Source of the DNA: an uncultured Clostridium sp.
GTDB lineage: Bacteria > Bacillota > Clostridia > Clostridiales > Clostridiaceae
NCBI GenBank assembly: GCA_934777095.1
Contig: CAKVNP010000138.1
Coordinates: forward strand, 1 to 6,464
DNA length: 6,464 bases
Direction of reading: 5' to 3'
Below are positions 1-5,091 of the stretch, piece after piece. The notes beneath the pieces were generated by a model that searched no databases, was not told where the DNA came from, and saw nothing but the letters and a program-made list of their open reading frames with translations. Every line of letters starts with the position of its first letter. Within the stretch, counting starts at the first letter, position 1. A program made the translations under genes and the position numbers.

Positions 1-74
1 AAACTTATATAATTTTCAAAGAGCGAGTAATTCTACGAAATGCTAAGCTATTTTTTCATAACAACCTAACAGAA
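1..74. other. Intergenic left edge, no gene recognised
   Basis: This stretch lies downstream of the thiM stop codon and runs off the window. I see no reading frame of useful length, no convincing hairpin followed by a T-tract, and no start of a recognisable thiE. Positions 18-45 are less AT-rich than the surroundings and could be the edge of another element, but I cannot name it. Whether the thi operon continues to the left cannot be decided from here. Confidence 0.4.
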
Positions 75-857
75 TCATTTATTTAATTTAGCATAAGCTA
101 AAAACTTTTCACTATTTAATTCATATATCTGATTCATTAACTCTACTTTAAAACTTCCTATAGATATATTATTTTTATCAGCAAGCTCCCCTGCTAATGC
201 CATTGACAATACTCCCATAGCAGCTGCTTCTAAAGAATTATCACTTATTCCTAAATAACTGCCGATTAAACTTCCAGTCATGCAGCCTGTACCTGTTATT
301 CCCTTTAGCTTTGAAGTTCCATTTTCAATTTTAATAACTTCTTCTCCATTAGATACATAATCAGTTATCCCCGTTGCCACAACTACACATTCAAGCTTTT
401 GGGCAGCTTTTTTAACTATTTCTGTAATATCCTCCTCATCATTAAAGGAATCTACACCTTTACCTTTTACATCAAAGCCGCCAATAAATTTTATTTCCGC
501 TGCATTTCCTTTAACCACAGTAAATTTAATTTCATTTAGAAGCTTATTAGTAAATTCTGTCCTAGTTTTTGTGGCAAAAACACCAACTGGATCTAAGATT
601 ACTGGTTTATTAAATTTATTGGCTGCTTTACCAGCCTTTATAAATAAATCTAATCTATCAGAATTCATCGTCCCGATATTAATTACTACTGCATCAGCAA
701 TACTTACTACTTCTTCTACCTCTTCATAACTATAGCTCATTAAAGGGCTAGCTCCTAGTGCTAAAGTCACATTCGCACAATCATTAATAGTAACTTCATT
801 AGTATAATGTACTACTAATGGATTGCCCTCTTTTACCTTATCAATTAATTCATACAT
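75..857 (-). CDS. thiM: Hydroxyethylthiazole kinase ThiM
   Basis: ThiM phosphorylates 4-methyl-5-(2-hydroxyethyl)thiazole with ATP, giving the thiazole phosphate that ThiE joins to HMP-PP in thiamin salvage. It is expected to be cytosolic. The 260 residues match the usual family length. Visible family blocks are HYTNEVTINDCAN near residues 17-29, the ILDPVG segment at 87-92, VVKGNAAEI at 114-122, and the nucleotide/active-site loop ITGTGCMTG at 187-195, with Cys192 in the TGTGC motif. The C-terminus appears complete and ends in TGA. The start at 857 follows the thiD stop by 17 bases and is preceded by a GGGG-type Shine-Dalgarno about 7 bases upstream, so the two genes are almost certainly cotranscribed and possibly translationally coupled. 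Expression should follow the TPP riboswitch upstream of thiD. Identification is from family motifs and context. Confidence 0.95.
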   Translation of the reverse strand: MYELIDKVKEGNPLVVHYTNEVTINDCANVTLALGASPLMSYSYEEVEEVVSIADAVVINIGTMNSDRLDLFIKAGKAANKFNKPVILDPVGVFATKTRTEFTNKLLNEIKFTVVKGNAAEIKFIGGFDVKGKGVDSFNDEEDITEIVKKAAQKLECVVVATGITDYVSNGEEVIKIENGTSKLKGITGTGCMTGSLIGSYLGISDNSLEAAAMGVLSMALAGELADKNNISIGSFKVELMNQIYELNSEKFLAYAKLNK

Positions 858-874
858 TCTTCTTCCCCACTTTT

Positions 875-1669
875 TTATTCAAACTTATAAAAATGATTAA
901 CTGGTCCTACTCCATGTCCAATATCAAAACTATGTTCAATAGCTTCTGTAATATATTTTTTGCTTAATGCCACCGCTTCCTTTATGTCATAACCAAGAGC
1001 TAAATGCGCAGTGATAGCTGATGAAATAGTACATCCTGTACCATGAGTATTCTTTTTATTTATTCTCTTAGATTTATATACTTCAAATACGTCTTTCCCT
1101 ATAAGGACATCAATTGCATCACCCTCTAAATGTCCACCTTTCATCAACACATACTTAGATCCTAACGCCAGTATTTTTTCTCCTACCATTTTCATGTCAT
1201 CTAAAGATTTAATTTCTATCCCTGTTATTTCTTCCGCTTCTGGAACATTAGGTGTTATTAAATATGCCATTGGTATTAAATACTTTATTAAATTTCCTTT
1301 AGCTTCTGGTTTTAACAATGAATATCCACTTTTAGATATCATTACTGGATCAACCACTAAATATTTAGGATTATATCTCTTTAGCATTTCAACAATATCT
1401 AATATTATTTCTGCACTTGATACCATCCCTATCTTTACTGCTGCCGGTTCAATATCTGCAAATATTACTTGAATCTGTTTTTTAATTATTTCTCGACTTA
1501 ATTCTTCCACTGCAAATACGCCTTCAGTATTTTGTGCTGTAATTGCAGTAATTACACTCATTCCATATGTCCCTATAGCACTAAATGTTTTTAAGTCTGC
1601 CTGTATTCCAGCTCCCCCAGATGAATCCGATCCAGCTATTGTTAATGTTGGTACTCTATAATCTCTCAT
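875..1669 (-). CDS. thiD: Hydroxymethylpyrimidine/phosphomethylpyrimidine kinase ThiD
   Basis: ThiD performs two successive ATP-dependent phosphorylations, HMP to HMP-P to HMP-PP, supplying the pyrimidine half of thiamin phosphate. From the start at 1669 it has 264 residues, the normal length. Ribokinase-fold markers are [20 protein letters not shown] at residues 10-29, VVDPVM at 95-100, TPNVPEAE at 129-136, MKGGH at 166-170, the anion-hole loop HGTGC at 209-213, and [10 protein letters not shown] near the C-terminus. A longer frame reaches back to 1708, but those 13 extra codons overlap the terminator hairpin and lack a ribosome site. The ATG at 1669 has a perfect GGAGG six bases upstream, so I chose it. 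It is the first gene after the TPP riboswitch and is followed closely by thiM. Confidence 0.96.
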   Translation of the reverse strand: MRDYRVPTLTIAGSDSSGGAGIQADLKTFSAIGTYGMSVITAITAQNTEGVFAVEELSREIIKKQIQVIFADIEPAAVKIGMVSSAEIILDIVEMLKRYNPKYLVVDPVMISKSGYSLLKPEAKGNLIKYLIPMAYLITPNVPEAEEITGIEIKSLDDMKMVGEKILALGSKYVLMKGGHLEGDAIDVLIGKDVFEVYKSKRINKKNTHGTGCTISSAITAHLALGYDIKEAVALSKKYITEAIEHSFDIGHGVGPVNHFYKFE

Positions 1670-1675
1670 ATAATT

Positions 1676-1680
1676 CCTCC
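1676..1680 (-). promoter_or_regulatory. Shine-Dalgarno site that fixes the thiD start
   Basis: Read on the minus strand this is GGAGG, then six bases, then ATG at 1669. It lies about 12 bases past the U-tract of the riboswitch terminator. It is therefore transcribed only when the terminator is not used, and it does not look sequestered by the aptamer. Control is thus by transcription termination rather than by masking of the ribosome site. Confidence 0.85.
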
Positions 1681-1691
1681 TTAAATTAATT

Positions 1692-1729
1692 AAAAGAAAA
1701 AGCTGCACTCCTTACGGAGTACAGCTTTT
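1692..1729 (-). terminator. Intrinsic terminator of the TPP riboswitch
   Basis: Two 14-base arms (1716-1729 and 1698-1711) enclose a four-base loop. In minus-strand RNA all 14 positions pair, one as a G-U wobble; in plus-strand RNA that position is a C-A mismatch, which supports a minus-strand role. The 3' arm runs into UUUUUCUUUU. Because the hairpin lies between the aptamer and the thiD ribosome site, it is the off-switch of the riboswitch rather than the end of an upstream gene. Confidence 0.93.
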
Positions 1730-1760
1730 AAAATATTATATAACAAATAAAATATAACAT

Positions 1761-1805
1761 AAAAAACTAGTCATAGTTTTCTACCCTAATTCACAATTCA
1801 TCATT
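1761..1805 (-). repeat. Short copy of a hairpin-plus-heptamer repeat, inside the thi leader
   Basis: On the plus strand there is a 7-bp hairpin (AAAACTA at 1763-1769 with TAGTTTT at 1774-1780), then CTACCCT, then two heptamers AATTCAC and AATTCAT (1788-1801), then CATT. The same order (hairpin with AAAACT/AGTTTT arms, TACC, AATTCAT heptamers, CATT) occurs at 2840-2900, where there are four heptamers. This copy sits between the TPP aptamer and its terminator, so it is transcribed as part of the leader. Its hairpin has only one G-C pair and is probably a weak terminator at best. Membership of a dispersed family is inferred from the two copies here. Confidence 0.6.
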
Positions 1806-1808
1806 TTA

Positions 1809-1898
1809 TAAAAGCTTTCCTCCGCTGGTATTATCCAGTTCAGGTACAAGGGTTGATGTTTAAATCTCTCAGCATTGTTAGCACCCCTAGCATTTTTC
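1809..1898 (-). promoter_or_regulatory. TPP riboswitch aptamer (THI element) controlling thiD-thiM
   Basis: The minus-strand RNA carries the conserved THI-box order: GGGGUGC (1881-1887), CUGAGA (1867-1872), ACCC then ACCUGA (1840-1845), and GGAUAAUACCAGC (1824-1836). These form the pyrimidine-sensing and pyrophosphate-sensing arms of the known TPP aptamer. A P1 stem can be drawn between GCU plus an A-run (1889-1896, one bulged U) and AGCUUUU (1810-1816). The 3' flank GGAGGAAAGCUUUU (1810-1823) can instead pair with the terminator 5' arm (1716-1729) at 12 of 14 positions, making an antiterminator. Bound TPP should hold P1, free the terminator and switch thiD-thiM off. The aptamer identity is established by motif; the switching model is inferred from complementarity. 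Confidence 0.96.
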
Positions 1899-1912
1899 AT
1901 TTTTCTTATTTA

Positions 1913-1941
1913 ATTGTATACTTTTATACAAAGTATTACAA
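1913..1941 (-). promoter_or_regulatory. Predicted housekeeping promoter of the thi operon
   Basis: On the minus strand TTGTAA (1936-1941, 4 of 6 to the -35 consensus) is separated by 17 bases from TACAAT (1913-1918, 5 of 6 to the -10 consensus). Initiation near 1906 would place the transcript start about 10 bases before the riboswitch P1 stem, the usual layout. It begins only 9 bases after the stop codon of the preceding nucleoside phosphorylase gene. Confidence 0.7.
1914..1931. promoter_or_regulatory. Perfect 7-bp inverted repeat over the thi promoter -10 region
   Basis: TTGTATA (1914-1920) and TATACAA (1925-1931) are exact inverted copies with a four-base spacer, covering most of the predicted -10 box and part of the spacer. 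It could be an operator for a dimeric repressor, or a weak hairpin at the 3' end of the nucleoside phosphorylase mRNA. In such AT-rich DNA it may also be chance. No regulator gene is present in the window. Confidence 0.35.
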
Positions 1942-1949
1942 CAAATTTA

Positions 1950-2720
1950 TTATATTTTCTCTATTTCACATACTGCTTCAAGTGATAATTCAAAAGATAA
2001 ATCATAAGATGAGATTCCAAAATTCCGCTCTGAATACTCTTCTAGATTAGCTAAGGAATCTGCCGTAAATAGAATTTGTCCAAATATCACATCTCTAAAT
2101 TTAGCACAAGAAGCCAATGCTGAACATTCCATTTCAACAACAGAACAACCTTCTTCCATTCTATAGGTAACCATATCTTTAGTTTCTCTAAAGAATCCAT
2201 CAGTTGTCCATGTTTTACATTCTGTATACTGCAACCCTAAATTTGATACTGCTTTTTTTATACCTTTGATGGCCCGTGAATCAATTTCTATTTCTCTAGC
2301 TGGTGGCAAATAATGATATGAAGTTCCTTCATCCCTTAATGCTGAAATCGGAATAATAATTTCATCTTCTGCAAAGTTCTTTAATGCGCCGCAGCTTCCA
2401 CAAGCAACTATATATTTCACTCCATGTCCAATTAAAAAATCTAAAATTTGCGTCGCAGGAGCTGCCCCACAAGGAGCTTGGCAATAGCAAATTTCTTCAC
2501 CTTTATATATTGTTCTATATACTTTGTAAACTTTTGTTATAGATTCAAATTCACCTATTACTTCTATTTTTTCACCAAAACTATACTCATCAACCTTTTC
2601 ACCTAAAAAAGCAAAGACACACTTTTGGGGAAATATCCCATACTCATCTCTGTCTGGCATTATAATAGCTCTTTGTTCTGTATCTACCTCTAATATTGGA
2701 TAATTGCTTTTTATAACCAT
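1950..2720 (-). CDS. PNP/UDP-family nucleoside phosphorylase
   Basis: The enzyme class cleaves nucleosides with phosphate to give free base and ribose-1-phosphate (or hydrolyses related nucleosides) in salvage pathways, in the cytosol. The 256 residues match the hexameric/trimeric phosphorylase fold length. Supporting segments are CGAAPATQILDFLIGHGVKYI at about 84-104 followed by GSCGAL at 108-113 (glycine-rich phosphate-site region), EGTSYHY at 131-137, TTDGFFRET at 162-170, VVEMECSAL at 194-202 (the ribose-binding EME motif), and FTADSLAN at 218-225. Asp221 occupies the place of the catalytic Asp of purine-type enzymes, which suggests a purine substrate; this is inference. The start at 2720 is ten bases after GAGG, but a better-spaced ATG at 2727 is out of frame (see findings). 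The gene has no clear terminator of its own and runs into the thi promoter region. The exact substrate is unknown. Confidence 0.85.
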   Translation of the reverse strand: MVIKSNYPILEVDTEQRAIIMPDRDEYGIFPQKCVFAFLGEKVDEYSFGEKIEVIGEFESITKVYKVYRTIYKGEEICYCQAPCGAAPATQILDFLIGHGVKYIVACGSCGALKNFAEDEIIIPISALRDEGTSYHYLPPAREIEIDSRAIKGIKKAVSNLGLQYTECKTWTTDGFFRETKDMVTYRMEEGCSVVEMECSALASCAKFRDVIFGQILFTADSLANLEEYSERNFGISSYDLSFELSLEAVCEIEKI

Positions 2721-2724
2721 TACT

Positions 2725-2739
2725 CATAAACCTCACCTT
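2725..2739 (-). promoter_or_regulatory. Ribosome site with an ideally placed but out-of-frame ATG
   Basis: Minus-strand AAGGTGAGG (2731-2739) is followed after three bases by an ATG at 2725-2727. That ATG opens a 27-codon frame ending in TGA inside the nucleoside phosphorylase gene, one base out of register with it. The in-frame ATG is seven bases further on at 2720. Either 2720 is the true start with a long spacer, or one base was gained between the two start codons. Confidence 0.5.
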
Positions 2740-2740
2740 T

Positions 2741-2840
2741 TTATTCTATTAAAAATTCTTTTACACATTCTATAAATTTTTCTTTTTCTTCCAAATATAA
2801 CACATGTTTTCCATTTAAAATTTTAACTTTGGCATTAGAT
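2741..2840 (-). pseudogene. C-terminal remnant of an alpha/beta hydrolase
   Basis: An open frame with no usable start codon encodes about 31 residues beginning NAKVKIL and containing NGKHVLYLEE and FIECVKEFLIE, ending in TAA at 2741-2743. This matches the last strand and helix of alpha/beta-hydrolase-fold enzymes: a beta strand, the G-x-H loop carrying the catalytic His, an acidic residue run, and a final F-L helix end. The nucleophile elbow, the catalytic acid region and the start are all absent. Upstream, the frame passes into the hairpin-heptamer element and meets a stop at 2867-2869. I read this as the tail of a gene whose front was deleted or replaced. The match is by pattern only, over a short length. 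Confidence 0.6.
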
Positions 2841-2864
2841 AAAAACTCCCTTAGGGAGTTTTTA
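2840..2864 (-). terminator. Intrinsic terminator after the aminopeptidase P gene
   Basis: An 11-bp perfect hairpin (2840-2850 with 2854-2864) has a three-base loop, three G-C pairs at its tip and a U5 tract on the minus strand. It lies about 40 bases after the aminopeptidase stop codon. It is nearly symmetric, so it could also act on plus-strand transcripts, although no plus-strand gene is seen nearby. Confidence 0.85.
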
Positions 2865-2900
2865 CCTTAATTCATAATTCATAATTCATAATTCATCATT
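2840..2900 (-). repeat. Long copy of the hairpin-plus-heptamer repeat
   Basis: On the plus strand the terminator hairpin is followed by ACCTT, then four exact tandem AATTCAT heptamers (2869-2896), then CATT. The element starts two bases past the aminopeptidase stop codon when read on the minus strand. Its layout matches the shorter copy at 1761-1805, in the same orientation. It separates an intact gene from the hydrolase remnant, so it lies at a rearrangement junction. Confidence 0.7.
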
Positions 2901-2902
2901 AT

Positions 2903-4660
2903 CTAAATTTCTCTTGTTTCATACTTTAAGAATTCTTTTTCTTCCTTATTTAAGTATGGACTTAGCTTTTCATAAACTATCCTATGATATCTATTAAGCC
3001 ATAACTTTTCTTCAGGATTTAATAATTTAACCTTAACACCAGCTAAATCTATTGGACAATATGAAATAGTTTCAAATCTATAGAACTCTCCTGATTCAGT
3101 GGTTTCATCTTTCACTACTAAAAGTGTATTTTCTGTTCTTATACCAAACTTTCCTTCTTTATATACCCCTGGTTCATTTGTTAATATCATGCCTGGCTCT
3201 AATGGAACATCATTGCCCCTTGGTCTTATACCTTGTGGGCCCTCATGAACATTTAAGAAGAAGCCAACACCATGACCAGTACCACATTTATAGTCAATTC
3301 CATACTGCCATAATGGTCCTCTAGCTAAAATATCTAAATTCATACCATTAGTACCCTTTAAAAATTTTGCTCTTGCTAAATTTATATGACCTTTAAGTAC
3401 TAGAGTAAAATCTCTTTTTTCTTCATCAGTTAAATCACCTAATACAAAAGTTCTTGTAATATCAGTAGTACCATCTAAATATTGTCCACCTGAATCTACT
3501 AAAAATAATCCTGCTGGCTTTAATTCATAATTGCTCTCTTCTGTAGCGCTATAGTGCATCATTGCAGCATGTTCCTTATATCCTGCAATAGTGCCAAAGC
3601 TATCACCTTTAGCATTTTCACCCTCTGCCCTAAGAGCTGATAGTTTTTCTGCTGCTGAAATTTCAGTAATTTCTTTTTTGCCTACATTTTCTTTTAAGTA
3701 TTTAATAAACTTAACCATAGCAACGCCATCTCTCACTTGGCATTTTTCAAGATTAGCAATTTCCACGTCATTTTTAATAGCTTTTAATTCAGTAGTAATA
3801 TTAGACCTCTCAACTATTTCTGCTGAAATTAATGCTGCTAATTTTGCATTTACCTTAGCCGGATCAATCATTACTCTTCCTGATAATTCTTTTACTGCTT
3901 TTTCTATTTCATAATATTCAAATATATTAATATTTTGTAATTTCAATCTTTCCTCAACATCTGGGGTAACTTTATTTTTATCTACATATAATTCAGCCTG
4001 ATCCATAGTAATAATAGCATAGCTTATTACAACAGGATTAAAAGCTATATCATTTCCTCTTATATTAAAACACCATGCAATATCATCTAATGAAGAAACA
4101 AGGTAACTTGAAACTTTTTCTTTTTTCATTATTTCTCTTATTGCATTAAGTTTTTCATCAACTGATTTCCCAGCATATTTTTCTTCATGGATAAACATTT
4201 TATCTTTTGGCAGTGATGGTCTATCTAGCCATACTTCATTTAAAATATCCTTATTCATTTCAATTCTAAATTTATTTTTTTCAGCAATCTTTTTAAGTTC
4301 CTTGTATTGATTAAATGAAAAACAATTACCATCAAAAGATAAAACATTGCCTTCTTTTATATTTGCAGCAATCCATTCATTTAATGTTTCATAACCTTCA
4401 ACTGCTATTTTCATCAGGTCAATTCCTGTATCCTTTAGCTGTTCCTCTGCTTGAATAAAGTATCTTCCATCAGTCCAAAGTTTTGCTTCATTTAAGCCAA
4501 CAAGTAATGTCCCTGCAGAACCAGTAAATCCGGATAAATATGCTCTTCCTCTATAATAATCTGCAACATATTCACTTTGATGTGCGTCAGCGCTTGGAGC
4601 AATATAGAAATCAATTTTATGTTTTTTCATTATTTCGCTTATTTGTTTTATAGCACTCAT
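2903..4660 (-). CDS. Xaa-Pro aminopeptidase (aminopeptidase P, M24B family)
   Basis: This dinuclear-metal exopeptidase removes an N-terminal residue when the second residue is proline; it is expected in the cytosol because no signal peptide is present. At 585 residues it is the long three-domain form related to eukaryotic cytosolic aminopeptidase P, rather than the shorter E. coli PepP type. Two creatinase-like N-terminal domains span about 1-130 and 160-290, and the pita-bread catalytic domain follows. The five expected metal ligands are present: Asp389 in LVDSGGQY, Asp400 in GTTDITRT, His463 in GTGHGVG, Glu496 in TNEPGVY and Glu510 in GIRTEN, with spacing as in the family. A C-terminal extension of about 60 residues contains WLNRYHRIVYEKLSPYL, typical of the long form. 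The start at 4660 has GGGG eight bases upstream. The gene has its own promoter and ends in a strong terminator, so it looks monocistronic. Confidence 0.94.
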   Translation of the reverse strand: MSAIKQISEIMKKHKIDFYIAPSADAHQSEYVADYYRGRAYLSGFTGSAGTLLVGLNEAKLWTDGRYFIQAEEQLKDTGIDLMKIAVEGYETLNEWIAANIKEGNVLSFDGNCFSFNQYKELKKIAEKNKFRIEMNKDILNEVWLDRPSLPKDKMFIHEEKYAGKSVDEKLNAIREIMKKEKVSSYLVSSLDDIAWCFNIRGNDIAFNPVVISYAIITMDQAELYVDKNKVTPDVEERLKLQNINIFEYYEIEKAVKELSGRVMIDPAKVNAKLAALISAEIVERSNITTELKAIKNDVEIANLEKCQVRDGVAMVKFIKYLKENVGKKEITEISAAEKLSALRAEGENAKGDSFGTIAGYKEHAAMMHYSATEESNYELKPAGLFLVDSGGQYLDGTTDITRTFVLGDLTDEEKRDFTLVLKGHINLARAKFLKGTNGMNLDILARGPLWQYGIDYKCGTGHGVGFFLNVHEGPQGIRPRGNDVPLEPGMILTNEPGVYKEGKFGIRTENTLLVVKDETTESGEFYRFETISYCPIDLAGVKVKLLNPEEKLWLNRYHRIVYEKLSPYLNKEEKEFLKYETREI

Positions 4661-4703
4661 CTTTTCATCCCCAATTCTTTTATACTATTTTTTATTACTG
4701 TAT

Positions 4704-4731
4704 ATAATATCTTTTCTTTATATTTTATCAA
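4704..4731 (-). promoter_or_regulatory. Predicted promoter of the aminopeptidase P gene
   Basis: Minus-strand TTGATA (4726-4731, 5 of 6) is followed after 16 bases by TATTAT (4704-4709, 5 of 6). The -35 box overlaps the TGA stop codon of the preceding small membrane protein gene. Expected initiation is near 4697, giving a leader of about 37 bases. Confidence 0.6.
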
Positions 4732-4925
4732 TGAATAACTAAACTTGTAAATATTGATAAAGTACCTGTTCCAATAAAAAATATCCAAGTAATATCTCCA
4801 TTAAATATAATAATATGTTTTAAAATAGAGTTTCCTTGCTCAATCATATAAGCTTTTATTCTGTCTAGTTTAGGTACTATTAAAAAAATAATGCCAATTA
4901 CAATAAATATTATTCCATTAATCAT
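4728..4925 (-). CDS. Small two-helix membrane protein of unknown function
   Basis: From the start at 4925 this encodes 65 residues with two hydrophobic segments: residues 2-18 (INGIIFIVIGIIFLIVP) and about 47-63 (WIFFIGTGTLSIFTSLV). A polar, partly basic linker containing KLDRIKAYMIEQGNSILK lies between them. I do not recognise a family. A longer frame begins with TTG at 4967 (79 residues), but that codon overlaps a TATAAT box and has no ribosome site; the ATG at 4925 has AAGGGG nine bases upstream. It stands between two terminated units and appears to have its own promoter. Nothing in the context indicates a role; it could be an integral membrane peptide of any kind. Confidence 0.6.
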   Translation of the reverse strand: MINGIIFIVIGIIFLIVPKLDRIKAYMIEQGNSILKHIIIFNGDITWIFFIGTGTLSIFTSLVIH

Positions 4926-4966
4926 ACTCCTCATCCCCTTACCAATATTACTATTTTTATACTTCA

Positions 4967-4993
4967 ATTATACGCTAAAACGGTTACATTAGC
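4967..4993 (-). promoter_or_regulatory. Predicted promoter with overlapping inverted repeat
   Basis: A perfect TATAAT lies at 4967-4972 on the minus strand, giving initiation near 4960 and a leader of about 35 bases to the ATG at 4925. No good -35 box lies 16-18 bases upstream. Instead there is an imperfect palindrome, GCTAA-N10-TTAGC (4974-4993), where a regulator could bind. Both readings are tentative. Confidence 0.4.
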
Positions 4994-5036
4994 CATATTT
5001 TTATTATATTTTTTATAATTATACAAATAGCGACAT

Positions 5037-5083
5037 AAAAAAATAAACCTAAAAACATCACTTGATCTTTTAGGTTTATTTTT
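5037..5083 (-). terminator. Intrinsic terminator after the chemoreceptor gene
   Basis: A perfect 16-bp inverted repeat (5039-5054 with 5068-5083) has a 13-base loop and ends in a run of seven U on the minus strand. It starts nine bases after the chemoreceptor stop codon. The stem is AT-rich with a central AAACCU/AGGUUU block. Confidence 0.88.
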
Positions 5084-5091
5084 ATTCTTCT

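Noticed and set aside
1194..1472. Plus-strand open frame of 92 codons
   Set aside because: It lies wholly antisense to the conserved thiD coding sequence and has no ribosome site or recognisable motif.
1670..1708. Upstream extension of thiD by 13 codons to an ATG at 1708
   Set aside because: The extra codons overlap the terminator hairpin, show no family similarity and have no ribosome site, whereas the ATG at 1669 has GGAGG at ideal spacing.
1853..2050. Plus-strand open frame of 65 codons
   Set aside because: It runs across the TPP aptamer, the thi promoter and the 3' end of the phosphorylase gene in antisense, with hydrophobic content expected from AT-rich DNA.
2869..2896. Tandem heptamers considered as a CRISPR array or plasmid iterons
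   Set aside because: The units are only seven bases, directly adjoining with no spacers, and there is no cas or replication gene; the link to a hairpin fits a terminator-associated repeat better.
3124..3914. Plus-strand open frames at 3124-3324 and 3591-3914
   Set aside because: Both are antisense to the catalytic and middle parts of the well-supported aminopeptidase P gene.
4926..4967. TTG start at 4967 for the small membrane protein
   Set aside because: The codon lies at the edge of a TATAAT box, has no Shine-Dalgarno, and would be upstream of the predicted transcript start; the ATG at 4925 is better placed.
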